Positions 1 through 10,862 of a stretch of 64,000 bases of DNA are shown one piece after another (the first letter of the stretch is position 1; each line of letters starts with the position of its first letter). Source of the DNA: Phialocephala subalpina (lineage: Eukaryota; Ascomycota; Leotiomycetes; Helotiales; Mollisiaceae); the NCBI GenBank assembly GCA_900073065.1, contig FJOG01000002.1, forward strand, positions 1,520,243-1,584,242. Reading direction: 5' to 3'. A program made the position numbers and the translations under genes. The notes below the pieces were generated by a model that was given only the letters and a program-made list of their open reading frames with translations, did not search any database and was not told where the DNA came from.

Positions 1-2
1 CT

Positions 3-509
3 TGGGATCCGAACGCGAGTTCGACGATCACGGGAACGGTGAGATTGACGAAAGAGGGAGAGGTTCGATGGAAAACAGTTTCTGTTTATGCAGGTGAGGA
101 ACGATGGGCAAGTGAGGGTATTCAGGTTGGTGGTATCCGATCCGCTCGCGGAGTGCTTGGACACTGGTTTGATAAAGACCACGATATTCATGGTCCTGCC
201 GGCCCAACCGCGTTCTGGAAATCGAGCGATGAGTTTGAGTCCGAGAATGAGTATCACGATGATCATTCGGAGCTTATGTATCATGAAGTCTATATTGACG
301 AAGATGAGGTAGAGGAAGAAATTGAGGGTGAGGAGGGGGAAGGGGAGAATGAGGAGAATGAGGAGTATGGTGTGAGTGGGGGGTTGGTGGGGAGTGATTT
401 GGCGAATGAGGATAATGAGGCTGCGTATCAGGAGATTATGGTAGTGATCCTGCAGCATATGGCACAGCATGCTGCTAATGGCAGTGGTGGTCAATCTTCA
501 AGCGAATAG
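3..509 (+). CDS. C-terminal part of a hypothetical protein, 5' end outside window
   Basis: The frame is open from the left edge to a TAG at 507-509, so this is the 3' part of a gene that starts before the window. The conserved-looking stretch (about 39-230) contains GEERWASEGIQVGGIRSARG and a WFDKDHDIHGPAGPTAFWK-like block. I associate that with F-box-type hypothetical proteins of Helotiales-like fungi, but this is from memory. The rest is a very acidic, Glu/Gly-rich tail followed by a short hydrophobic helix and a Ser-rich end. A spliced model is also possible: a GT at 91 and an AG at 125-126 flank a short segment. No function can be assigned. Confidence 0.5.
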   Translation, partial: WDPNASSTITGTVRLTKEGEVRWKTVSVYAGEERWASEGIQVGGIRSARGVLGHWFDKDHDIHGPAGPTAFWKSSDEFESENEYHDDHSELMYHEVYIDEDEVEEEIEGEEGEGENEENEEYGVSGGLVGSDLANEDNEAAYQEIMVVILQHMAQHAANGSGGQSSSE

Positions 510-852
510 AGGATGGGATTGGGAATACGAAAAGCTAGGAGTATCTGTGTTTGTGGGATGGAACTATTTGGGAGGGAGGTAATGGAGATCACGATATTAC
601 GACGGTTGTGAGAGGGCGGTCAAACTCTCAATGATCATCAGACATTGGACATATGGTAGAGATCAAGAATATCATGGCACATAGGAGTTTGGTGGATCTG
701 CACATTCGTCTCTTGTCTCTAGTTTGCGAGCACTTTCGATTCTTTAGATAATTCAACCTAATGAACAGGCTATGCCTTTTCAAAGAATCATTCACGACTG
801 AAGCAAAGCTTTGATCTTTCAATTGCAACGGGTTTTATCGTCTGCCTTACTC
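510..852. other. intergenic, nothing recognised
   Basis: This is the 3' flank of the preceding gene up to the tandem duplication. I see no coding frame, RNA gene or clear motif. Confidence 0.5.
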
Positions 853-1353
853 TAAAAGTCTTAACGTCTCATCTGAGGTCACACAGCACTAGCGCCAAAA
901 TTATCCAATTAGATCCCAACATTGACGCTTAGACTGCCTCAAGGCAACGTCAACTCATCACGAGGCTGCGAGGCATCCTTCTTGCCTTGGACCTTGAGAT
1001 ATATCCCTCTCTTTTCTCTTACTAAATCACACATCTTTGGCTTCAGTCAACACCAGCTTCTCGACCCCACTCACTCCTCGCATCATTGCGTCAATATCCT
1101 CGTAAAAGTCTTAACGTCTCATCTGAGGTCACACAGCACTAGCGCCAAAATTATCCAATTAGATCCCAACATTGACGCTTAGACTGCCTCAAGGCAACGT
1201 CAACTCATCACGAGGCTGCGAGGCATCCTTCTTGCCTTGGACCTTGAGATATATCCCTCTCTTTTCTCTTACTAAATCACACATCTTTGGCTTCAGTCAA
1301 CACCAGCTTCTCGACCCCACTCACTCCTCGCATCATTGCGTCAATATCCTCGT
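853..1353. repeat. perfect 2-copy tandem duplication, 250 bp unit
   Basis: Bases 853-1102 and 1103-1352 are identical throughout (plus one further T). The unit starts at TAAAAGTCTTAACGTCTC and ends at GTCAATATCCTCG. No decay is visible between the copies, so the event is either very recent or an assembly artefact. A second, unrelated duplication with the same 250 bp period lies at 55166-55665. The right copy runs directly into the coding frame of the next gene. Confidence 0.95.
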
Positions 1354-2148
1354 TTTGGACAAAGACAATGCTCTCGGTTTTGAAGCAAACTTTCGGACAT
1401 CGAGGTTGGGGTTGGTGAAGGAGTTGAGGTTGGATATCAAGTAAGTTCACGTGCTAAACGCTGAGCCTTTTCAGACCTGCGTGGGATTTTCACGAGCAAA
1501 AGTTAATAAGGATATGGTAGTATCGAAACAAACTCCCGCTCCACAGCCCCAGAAGACGTCCTCCCACCCGAGCAGCAAGAAATGCATAGATTCCTGGACC
1601 GATTCATCGCCAGCGTGCGACCCTCGGAAGAGAACACGCATGTCAACGGACGCAACACCCGCTCCAACGCGGCATCCAGACAAAACCAACCTCCACCCCG
1701 CCTCCCGCGCACTAAATTATCCTCAATGCCAAACATCCACCACCTAACCCTTCAATTCCGCGTCCACAGCCAGACCAACACCTCCGCAACCCTAGGAGCC
1801 CTCCGACGCTTCGACCGCGTCCTCTTCCTTCTTGAGAAATTCCTCACTGCTTGTGAACAACTGAAAGAGTTGAGGATTGTATTGTTGATGGCAGGAGCTA
1901 GTGGCTTCGCGGCGAATTTCTTTGATAAAGTGCATGTTTTGTTGGGTGTTCAAGGGGAGTTGGTTAGGGGGATGAGGAGGGATGGGAGTGGACCGGACAT
2001 GGGATTGGGACGTGAGTGGGGAAGTAGGTATTCGAGGACTGATGAGTGGGTTTGGAAAGCAGCTGAATGGGAGGGGAGAGAGGGGAGATTGAGGAAGGTG
2101 GGGGATGTTAGGGGGAGGGACGGGAGGTGGGAGGTTGGTGCTTGGTAG
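1172..2148 (+). CDS. hypothetical protein, two exons, start not determined
   Basis: An open frame leaves the second copy of the 250 bp repeat and reads LDKDNALGFEANFRTSRLG up to a GTAAGT donor at 1441. Splicing 1441-1520 (acceptor GGTAG) joins it in frame to a downstream exon ending at 2148. That exon passes through a VLPPEQQEMHRFLDRF region and a leucine-rich part (MPNIHHLTLQFRV, then FDRVLFLLEKFLTACEQLKE). The last 60 residues are rich in Gly, Arg and Trp. There is no in-frame ATG near 1172, so the true start lies upstream or was lost through the duplication. No domain is recognised; the style is that of F-box/LRR-like hypothetical proteins. Coordinates of the 5' end are nominal. Confidence 0.4.
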
Positions 2149-2709
2149 TTGGTAGTTCCTTGGCGGGTACTGGGTGTCGTGTTAACCGTCGTTGGATTCT
2201 GAATGGGTTCCACCTTCACTGCCCTCGACCCCGCAACTGAGACATCCCTTCAGCATTGCGGCTTTCCCAAGAGTCTCATAGAGACATCGAGTTCATCAGA
2301 CGCGCAAGGCATTCAGAATATACAGGCGAGAATGAGTTTGCGACTATTTATGGACATCAAGGACAGCGAACCTGGATGATGAAGAAATATTTCACTTCTG
2401 CTCACAAATTTCAATGTTTCGAGATCTTAATCTTTGAAGTTCGGACAATCTATCGCATACTCACTCGGGTCGGATTAACCATCGATTTTAGCCTCAACAC
2501 AACAGCCTGTGTAGCAGAAGCAATCGAACATTTGTCTTCATCGAACACGTAAATCAAAGAAATTTCGCATCTGGGTCTATCTAAACAATAGATTGCTTTT
2601 CAAAAGAGATTCAAACATCGCGATTTATGTGGACAGAAGGTACACTTTCCCCCATTCCAATCCTCGTATTCGGCTAACGAGTTCGCATAGGCGCTGATGG
2701 GTTTAGCAA
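2149..2709. other. intergenic with unassigned short frames
   Basis: The longest plus frame is 2256-2552, which reads YFTSAHKFQCFEILIFEV with no recognisable domain. A possible short intron (donor GTACAC near 2641, branch-like GGCTAACG, acceptor GCATAG near 2690) suggests transcribed leader sequence upstream of the GT25 gene. Confidence 0.3.
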
Positions 2710-4585
2710 ATGCTGCTCCATGACGTTATCTCACGGAGATGGAGCTCTCTTTCTCGAGTTATTCCGATAGCTGGATGTCTTTGTTTCTTATATTATCTTA
2801 TATTCGTGAGCTGGTCTTCAACGGAATGGAAAGGGGTTTGGAAGCAGATGGAGCTTGATCACGTGGAGGATGAATCTTTGAGAGACATTGGGAATGCGAC
2901 GCTTGGTGTATGTCTTCTCCTCCTTTTGTTACTGCTTTTGAGTTGAAAGATGGTGTGCGAGTGTTATTTGGAAAGTTGGGCTCTTTCTCTTTGGCATGTT
3001 ATGGTCAAGTGATTTTCCCCCCTTTACCATTCGAGTTTAGAACTTCTCAGAAAGTCATAAAGAAAGGTCCACTTTACACATATTTTCAAACTTCACACTC
3101 ACCAAATCCCTCCATTATCTAGCTCCAAATCATTAACACAACACAGTTCCAAAAACTCCTCGTCATAAACATGCCCTCCCGCACCGACCGACGAGACGCA
3201 ACAACCCTCGCGTTCGCCACCAGCAACCTCGCCATAGAGTTTATAGAAGGAGTGAAAGGAGACAGCATCCCAGAAAACGCTTTCCCTCCCGGAGACAGTA
3301 CTGAAAGTATTAAGTTACCGAAGGGTATCAAGGGGAGTTGGCGGAGTCATATGAATGCTTTGCAACAGTGAGTTTCCTCAAGTCGAGGCCAAGTTTGGGA
3401 CGCCCGCAGCCGAGTCGACTGTCAAAGTCCCCCGTATTGTGACCACGGACAGGCCTGCGACTTGCAACAAAATGTGGTCAATGTCCTACTGAATCAAAAG
3501 TGACGATGACAAAGTTTTTGTATTTGCTGCACGTCGCAGGCCTTCCCCAAGCCGCAATACGGCAGATTCGAGAGGACCGCCCGGGCTGCGTCAAGGGACT
3601 ACCCGGCTTGCGTGGATGTACCGAGGGTGGGATTGCAATGTACAACAGCTGACAAGAGACTAGCATCGTACATAAAAACCTCAGTACAGCTGTAATTTTT
3701 GAAGATGATGTAGACTGGGATATCCACCTCACGACGCAACTAAGAACGTTCGCTCTCGCTTCCCGCCTGCTCTCAAACCAAAACTTCTCAACCGATCTCC
3801 CACATTACAACGTCCAAACATCGAATAATCCAGAAACAGAAGAATCCATACACAACAACACGTCACCGAATCCCATCTCAGAAAATCTTTACTCCTTACC
3901 TCTGTCTCGAGTGCCATCACTTTACCCCACTCCGACCTTATCGCCATACGGCGATCCTACCAAATGGGACGTCCTCTGGCTCGGGCACTGCGGTGTCGGC
4001 TTTCCTCACGCTCCAACATCTCCCACCACATCACCAAATTCCGCAAACATCCTCCTAACACTCCAAAACGACACCACAGTACCCTCCCCCAAACACCTCC
4101 GCGCCCATCCCTTCGGTCCTCTCGACGCATTAGCAACCTCTCACTCTCCACACACAAGAGTTTATCACCGCGCCACAGGAGGAGCTTTATGTACAGTAGC
4201 GTACGCAGTCAGTCAACGCGGAGCGAGGAGGTTATTGGCTGAGTTTGGAGTGAGGAGGTGGGGTAGGATTTGGGATGCTGAGTTGGGGGGTTGGTGTGCT
4301 GGAAGTGACCTTCCTACTGAGCCTATGAAGGAAAATGAAAGCGAAGAGAGTAAGAAAGGGAGGGGAAGGGAAGAACCTGAAAGGGTATGTCTCACAGTTC
4401 AGCCGCCGATATTTGCACATCATCACCCTGCGGGCGGGGAGAGTAATATTGGTGGACTTGGAGGTGGGTATGCGAGGAGTGTTGAGACGAAGTATGTTAG
4501 GTGGAGTGTGAGGATGAATTTGGATAGATTAGTGAGTGGGTATGGGAATGGAGAGGAGGGGTTGGTTGATCAGTGGCCTGATTAG
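2710..4585 (+). CDS. glycosyltransferase family 25 protein, type II membrane
   Basis: Predicted exons are 2710-2907, 3123-3367 and 3664-4585, giving 454 residues. A membrane anchor (about residues 16-37, VIPIAGCLCFLYYLIFVSW) is followed by LLVINMPSRTDRRD, GVKG, and, across the second junction, MNALQHIVHKNLSTAVIFED with the EDDVDWD acidic motif that binds the metal-sugar nucleotide in GT25 enzymes. Downstream, WDVLWLGHCGVG and YHRATGGALCTVAYAVS match the usual GT25 order. The family transfers galactose or related sugars in the Golgi/ER; the acceptor in fungi is not established. Intron 1 is 215 bp and intron 2 is 296 bp, long for this locus; the latter contains a hairpin element. Frames are continuous in all exons. 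Confidence 0.8.
3432..3562. repeat. hairpin (MITE-like inverted repeat) inside GT25 intron 2
   Basis: Two nested perfect arms pair with each other. CCGTATTG at 3432-3439 pairs with CAATACGG at 3555-3562, and AGGCCTGCGAC at 3451-3461 pairs with GTCGCAGGCCT at 3533-3543. The 11-nt spacing between the blocks is the same on both sides. Pairing continues imperfectly inward (CTTGCAACAAA against TTTGCTGCACG). The loop is about 70 nt. The host intron is much longer than its neighbours, as expected if the element inserted into a pre-existing short intron. Confidence 0.7.
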
Positions 4586-5941
4586 GGTTTGAAGCTGGGG
4601 GTGAGGTTGGTGTTGTGGGGATTGAGGATGAGAACGAAAGTGTCCTTTATGGACAGGGACTTGCCGTCGAGTTGACTGGGAAATGTAGACTTGAGCATGA
4701 GTAGGGGCTCAGCATAACCAATGTGATGAGTATTGCCGAGAAAATAGTTTAGACGGATGCAAACGAAGAGAAATTTGAAGTCAGCTCTCGTCAATGTCCC
4801 CCCTTGCCTGGGACCTTTAGGCCAACCTCTTTTCAGTCACCCCTTTTGATTCTTTGGAGGCAATGGAATGTCTACACGATGCTTGACTTCAACATACGTC
4901 CTTCAAGCCTCTTCACCTACTCAAAAAGGTTTCCAGAACAAACAATCGCTTGATCAAGGCGTCAACATCCCGTGAACCCCGCACTCGCTTGCTCCTCCAA
5001 ACATCTTCCCGCAACCCCCAATTTCTCCCCTTCTTCTTTCCCACCAATGTAAATTTAAAATAAAAACTTCCCGCAGTGTCACCTGGGCTTCCATCTCAGA
5101 GTGTTTCCATATCGAAGGGTGACCAATATGCAAGTTGTGCGCGGATCCATTGTAATTAAGTTAGATCTCCGTTCATGACGTCGCTAGGCGATTCTAAAGA
5201 GGACTATTCCGTAAAGTAATTAATTCGGCTCTGGTAGAACCTTCGAGAGATGAAGAATGATGAGACTGGTTTGCGTGTCTTTTTCGCTGGTTTTTGGTGC
5301 GAATAGGGAATGGAAGAGTTGGAGATTTTTTTCGGCGCTAGTGGGTAAGCGAGGGGGTTGAGGGGGGGGGGAAGTCGAGCGAATTTGTAAAATACGGGGC
5401 TAACGAGATACGAGCTCGATTTTAGCCTAGTAAATTAATCAAGGATGAATTCTGGTCTCATTTTACAGCATCCTAGTAGCAAGGGGCCTTCTTGGACAAA
5501 GCCTGAGTGACGACTCTCGGCCACTCATCAGCAGTCTCAATGTCCCAGCTTTGACAAGACAATCGAGGACGCAGACTTGGACCAGAATGAGAGCGTGACG
5601 GCATGCTCCTGAACTACGGAGGCCAACAGTCTTGGAAAGAAGGACTATGATGCTCCAACAAGTCTGGGCATTGTGAATGTTGCCGTGATCGAGAACGACG
5701 GCACTGCTCGAAAGCATCGAAGGCTACTCTGTCTCCACAGATTCAATGGATCACAACGATTTCCAGTGTCTTTGTACTGAAGTCAGGCACCCATGTGTCT
5801 GTAGGCAAGTTGTCTACGAAACATCTGCCGACGAGTCGTACATGCTTGGTCGTGACATTATGATTTGCCAGCTCGCCTGTACCAAAAAATTTGGTGTTAA
5901 CATATCCGTTTCAAGCAATTCGAAGAGTGGAGTAGAGTTTC
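4586..5941. other. intergenic between GT25 and HET gene 3' ends
   Basis: There is a G-rich tract with a long G run near 5354-5372 and an A/T-rich stretch around 5040-5070. Plus frame 5746-6102 has several Cys residues but overlaps the HET gene on the opposite strand, and I do not support it as a gene. Confidence 0.4.
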
Positions 5942-8194
5942 CTAGAAATCTCGGGATATTGAGGGCTCTCGATAAAGTGGGAAAGGGGGATATTGATCCG
6001 AGAAGGTGGGCTTACCTAGGGTGTTTCGGATGCCACCATCCAGCTCTGAAGGTACGCCATTTTGAATTTCCCGAAGAACAACGGGGATTCGAGATCCCCT
6101 AAGGATGTATATGATATCGCCCGGTAGCGTAGAAGATGGAACTATAGCCAGACCATGGCCTGTAGACGCGATTTTTCTCCCTTCCAGAATACTCGATAGC
6201 TCCTTCCTAGGAGCTGGGACGGCATCTATAGGAGCGGGATCTATAGCTGCGCTGGGGCCGAATTTGAATCCATCAACAATGCTCGGTGCAGGTTGGAGCT
6301 TTCTGCCGGTTCTGAACCTCATCGCCAGTATCTCCATAACGGAATCGGCATGCATCGCAGACTCGGTGGTCCGGAAGTACACCTCGGGAGGAGAGCGATC
6401 TGATCTTGGTTTGAAGAATGTAGGCTGTAGCTTTACCACCTTTCCTATCTTCTTCGAGAGGTATTTTAGCAGACACGCAAAGTTATCTTCCCGGGGATCC
6501 CATGCTCTCAGTGCCGCAAGGTTTGGATCGTTATCAATGTCATCCAGAATGGAGCTGATGTCGTCTAATTGGCAAAAGTGGAGGCCGAAGCAGCAGAGAT
6601 GCTGCTTTTGTGGCATCTGAAACCGGAAAGTTTGAAAATCCGACCATTCCCTGTAGCTTACGTTTCGTAGCAACTCGTGGAATGGTTTGAGTGGTCGCTT
6701 TCGTACGTTATTGTCTGGAAGATCTCTGTTGATTGGTTGGACATTGAGCGATCTGATGGTCCACTAGAAAATAAGGCAGTCAGCCTCCTGACTGAGCATT
6801 AAAGGGGGCACGGAAGGTATAGAAACAAGTTATTGGGACATGATCTTCAACCTCCCAGCTTTGCCTGGACTTTCGCTGCCCACCTCTCCCAAGTAAACGC
6901 ATGCGTTGGCCAATATTATGCCTGCACGCAATACCTCAACCTAGCCAAGATGTCTCGAATGTCCCACTAAAGCTAGAAGATTGAAAACGCTAGTAGATGG
7001 AATGAGAAAGCCCCTTACATCAGGGGCCCAGGATGGAATTCCAGGCTTTCTTCTTTCAAGCGGTACGTCCTCAACGTGGCCTAGCAGTTCAAGGCTACAC
7101 GTCTCCTCCATTTGATGTCGAGCAAAGTTTTGATACACGTGCTTAGTCGATTGTCCGTAATCAGCCTGGATATCGGTGTTTCTCATCAGACCCAGATGGG
7201 CAAATATCATGTCTCGAGGATCAGAGACACCAAATCCTCTTCGTGCAGCAAGGGTGTCTGTGAAATTTTGGAATGCGACTGATCTGTCGACCCCGTACAA
7301 CCTCATTTTGCTCAACAATGTCCTTTGGTATGATTGCCTGCTTTTTGCATATGAAGCACGATCTCTGAAAAGCCCACAAGTCTCCGGACTTGTGCTGCTG
7401 GAACCTTGTATTTCGTAGACAGAGACTCGAGACCTTCCAGCATGTCGCAAAACTCCTCCCACGAGCATCGGGCGTGTCCATACTGAACCCAAGGGTCACG
7501 AGACATCACCAGCTCCTGATAGATCCAGATCCTGTAGAACCAAGGACTTTTAAGAACATCGAGTGCCGCGGGAACCGATTCGAAGTCTTGGCCTGCAAGT
7601 CTCGGATTGAGAAGCTTCACGAAATCCTGCATTATTGACTCGTCAACACCCAGAAAGATGACCGTGTGGGTAGCAAGACTGTAGATACTACCCATTTGGC
7701 GGACTTGTTGATTCCTCTCTTCCATGTCGTCCTGATTGATGCAAGCACCGTCGGCCCAGACACAGAACGTTCTCTTCGCATCTCTCACGTGTCGTAATGC
7801 GCATTCGAGACTGACCGTCACGCGCAAGCGCTGATCCTGATCAACCAGAATGTCTATCGTATCAGTGGCATCCCCCCAGACATAAGAAAGGGCCGTATAG
7901 TGATCGACAATGTCCCGTTCTATCTGGGACAATGTGGTGTGAATGAGGTTGCATCTTATCGGAGCACCTATTCCTCAAGGTCTCGGAATTAGCAATCATG
8001 TCTCGCAGATTTTTAGGAGGAGAATGTCCCAGGAGTGCTGGGACATCCAAGACTGTCAAAACAAAGAGATATAGGGAGTTGTGTGACTAACCTCTGTGTT
8101 GTGATGGCTGAAGCTCGATGAGGCGGATACTGTCAGTCTGAGAAAGGGGAAGGTGCTGGTATAGCGGAAGCGTCGCCGGGCCATCAGCACTCAT
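5942..8194 (-). CDS. HET-domain (heterokaryon incompatibility) protein with one frameshift
   Basis: Model on the minus strand: exon 1 8194-8092, intron 8091-7968 (124 bp), exon 2 7967-7019, intron 7018-6764 (255 bp), exon 3 6763-5942. The product would be about 624 residues. Exon 1 carries SIRLIELQPSQHRG. Exon 2 carries the HET signature blocks YTALSYVWGD and VWADGACINQDD, then WIYQELVMS, ARRGFGVSDPRDMIFAHLG and PSWAPD. Exon 3 ends with GHGLAIVPSSTLPGDIIYIL, the usual C-terminal block. The frame changes by one base inside exon 2 at or near an A5 run (plus-strand T run 7342-7346); all blocks before and after it are intact. It may be a sequencing error, natural allele decay, or a missed intron. 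HET proteins trigger cell death after fusion of unlike hyphae. Confidence 0.8.
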
Positions 8195-8617
8195 GGCTGC
8201 TGATTGAAACACAGCAAAATGGTCTCAAACTACTTGGTCCTCTCAGCCCCGGATCATCAGAGGTCCTCTACTGCGCGTGAAAGTTCGATGCAGGTTCTCA
8301 GGTTGTTGAGAGAAATTGAGGTTGTGATCAAGCTGCAGGACAAGACCAGGGTGAAGAGGCTTGGCAGCCAGTGATTGGTGGATGCGCAGATTCGGGTCGG
8401 AAGCGAAGAAATCAGGACGCTCTTGTTGATATGCACATCTCGAAACCGTTTGTGGCTCCGAACTTTGGTGGTCCCTGTTGAGTGTCCCCGCCCAAGCAGG
8501 TACTTTTGCGACCAAATGTGTAGGGTGTCTTTCTCGACGTCTCTCATCAAACAAACTTCCCATTGTGTTCGGAGCGCCGAGACATATTCGACGGAGTTCA
8601 AGAGGGAGAACAATCAT
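8195..8617. other. upstream flank of HET gene, no gene supported
   Basis: Overlapping frames exist on both strands (for example 8257-8613 minus) but none has recognisable motifs or splice support. Confidence 0.35.
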
Positions 8618-9351
8618 TCATCCTTCGTTCCTCATTAGCTTGATTCGCCGGCACCATTTCTCCTCGAATCTCTCTGGATTTTTCCATCGTCCCAATGACT
8701 TTCCTTCAACTCCAAATATTTGATCCAAGATCCGAATGGTCTTCGATCTCACATTGTACTTGCGACCTGTTGGGGCATCATTTTTCATCGTAAAATTCAG
8801 CGTGATGACTTCTAATTGACAGAATCGTTGAGTGAAAGCTTTCAAGAGCGAGAAACCATATTGCAAAGAGTTATGTGGGTAAGAGATATGCAAGTTTGCA
8901 GTTTTCAAACTATTTGCGAGATGAAGATTCGATGTCAGGCTCATCAGCAGTTGCTCATATGCGTCGATTTCGGAGCAAAGCTTCCTGCACAAAGTGCATG
9001 GATCGAACTGTTGGGTGTAGCATTCCCCATTTCGTGGGCGTCGATATCTATGCGACGTCAGCACCTTGACGTTCAAGATTGGTCTGTTTTTAGTGACGGA
9101 AGGTATACAGTGAGGTTTTGAATTTCAGGTAATATCTCAACGGACGAGGGAGATTCTGGTTGCCTGAACGTGCTAGGACAAATTGACAAGGATATTTCTC
9201 TGTAGTAAGCGACCTTTGCTTCCTGATGCAATCTTGAACTGACCTCGAGGGCCTTGAATAGATTGGACACTTCCGATTGAGGTGGTATTATTCCTGCTAG
9301 AGAAGGGAACTGGATATCTTCTACTACTTCAAAGTAGGCTTTAAAACCCAT
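8618..9351 (-). CDS. hypothetical protein split over two frames
   Basis: An ATG at 9351 opens a frame (FPSLAGIIPPQSEVSNLFK, then VSSRLHQEAKVAYYREI and NLTVYLPSLKTDQ) that stops at 9073. The next frame continues at once (LNVKVLTSHRYRRPRNGE, a C-x2-C pair, LLKAFTQRFCQLEVITLNF) and ends at 8618. The ordered pieces look like one protein with a one-base frameshift or an unseen short intron near 9075. The SSRLHQEA segment resembles the R.xxREA region of fungal 2EXR-type hypothetical proteins, but I would not assign the domain. The upstream frame is open to about 9430, so the start is uncertain. Confidence 0.4.
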
Positions 9352-9426
9352 TTCCCTGAGTTCCGGAGAAGGAGTATCAATGCAAATGTTGCGGAATTGT
9401 CCAGTGTTAAAATATATTTCAAAACT

Positions 9427-9768
9427 TTACATCGGGTTCTTATTTGATCCGGATACATGATCGCACTTTATAGTTTGTGGACCTGTCGAAGCTTTAAAGC
9501 GTTTGCTTGACACAGGGCGCGGAAAGGAGCGGAAATGGCGTGCCACATCGCGAGAATGACCCACTTCGCAAAGAGCATGGATTATGATAATAGCCCAAAA
9601 GCAGACGATGGCGAACAATGCAAGCGGAAGGGTGGAGGTTTCATTCTCTGGGAGAAATAGAACTTCTTGTGGAAAGGGGAAGCAATGGAGACTAACCGCA
9701 AGAAACAGGCCGCAGAGGACGCCTATTGTAAGCCCTGCAAGGCCATGTTTGAAAATGATTCTCTGCAT
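9427..9768 (-). CDS. small hypothetical membrane protein
   Basis: From ATG 9768 (MQRIIFKHG) about 113 residues are open. There are two hydrophobic segments (LAGLTIGVLCGLFLAVSLHC and LPLALFAIVCFWAIIIIHAL) and a basic tail. The open frame extends upstream to 9891 without another ATG, so an upstream exon is possible. No family is recognised and the short length keeps confidence low. Confidence 0.3.
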   Translation of the reverse strand: MQRIIFKHGLAGLTIGVLCGLFLAVSLHCFPFPQEVLFLPENETSTLPLALFAIVCFWAIIIIHALCEVGHSRDVARHFRSFPRPVSSKRFKASTGPQTIKCDHVSGSNKNPM

Positions 9769-9891
9769 AGCTGGTTGCTGATCAAAATTCGAAGAGGTAC
9801 AAAGAAGGATTAAAACTCGTAGACGTAGAGCAATGCTTTTAGTCCGGATCGTATTTGAATATAGGCCAGGTCCACCGGCTTGCGTTGGCAC

Positions 9892-10862
9892 TACCTAGAC
9901 ACAGTCCAGATTTGTGTATGTCACGTGGTAGTCACATGAGTATGACATCTTCACCGAGCCGTCGAGACTGTTGAACGTTCACCTGGTAAATTTTTGTATT
10001 TCAAATCAGCATTGTTCAAGAAGGTGACAGATGTTACTCACTTGTTCAACTCTTAAAGCATCCTTCACGGCCAATTGTAGTGCCTAGCCCGAAAAGGATG
10101 TATTCGGGCCTCAAGAGACAAAACATCACGAAACCCGCCCAATTGCGAGGTGTTCTTTGAAAGCTGCCTGATTAGCTTAGAATACGTGTATGATCAAAAG
10201 AATAGCAGAATCTAGATGGTAGAGCTATTACACCACAGCCGGTCAGGTCGGACTTTTGCTCAACGAGAAGGAACCATTGCGTCGAACACATCGAAAGTTC
10301 GAGGCCGTTGAATGTAGACAAAACTTGTAGTCAAATTTACAATACAATACAAACTAGAACAGGAGGCACATTTTGATGTATAGATGAGAGAGTGCACTTG
10401 CACAATTGCTCGGGAGTTATCTCCGAAAATATACCTGTCCAAGGATCGATCCAACACCACCACGCTGCGCATCTAAAATTTTGGAGCAACAGACTCATAG
10501 TATTCGGCTTGTCGGTTGAGATAGAACGTAACGATATAAAGTAAAATGTCCCTGTTGATGTAGATAACTAAAAAAGGTTGAGATGATGTTGCAATTTGCT
10601 AGCCCACTGTTCCTCGCCTAAATTTGCATGCCCACAAAGAAATCACGATCCTCAACTTGACGACCTCATCGCGAGTCTGCAATCCCAGGAAGACCTCGAC
10701 ATACACACCTGTACGTATCGCCGCCATCTCCACGACCTCTAGAAACTATCTGCGGATTACGTGGCAGGAGCAAAACGCTGACAGCCGCATCTACAGCCTT
10801 ACAATCTCCATTCCCTTCCTCCGACTCTCCCCATCTCCGTCGAAGGTCTTACTACCGCAATC
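9892..10862. other. intergenic and promoter/5' leader of the NAC-beta gene
   Basis: No convincing frame is seen. The last 250 bp before 10863 are C/T-rich with CTCATCGCG and TCTCCATTCCC-type tracts, a common composition of highly expressed fungal promoters and leaders. Confidence 0.4.

Noticed and set aside
853..1353. CRISPR-like or satellite array
   Set aside because: Only two copies, no spacers, eukaryotic context, and a matching-period duplication elsewhere points to assembly.
922..1444. Two tandem paralogous small genes (identical 5' parts at 922 and 1172)
   Set aside because: They arise from the perfect 250 bp duplication, have no ATG and are not independent genes.
5746..6102. Cys-containing plus frame as a secreted protein
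   Set aside because: No signal peptide at its start and it overlaps the HET coding end.
6105..6620. 171-codon plus-strand frame
   Set aside because: Antisense to HET exon 3, which has family blocks and correct splice sites; the plus frame has no motif.
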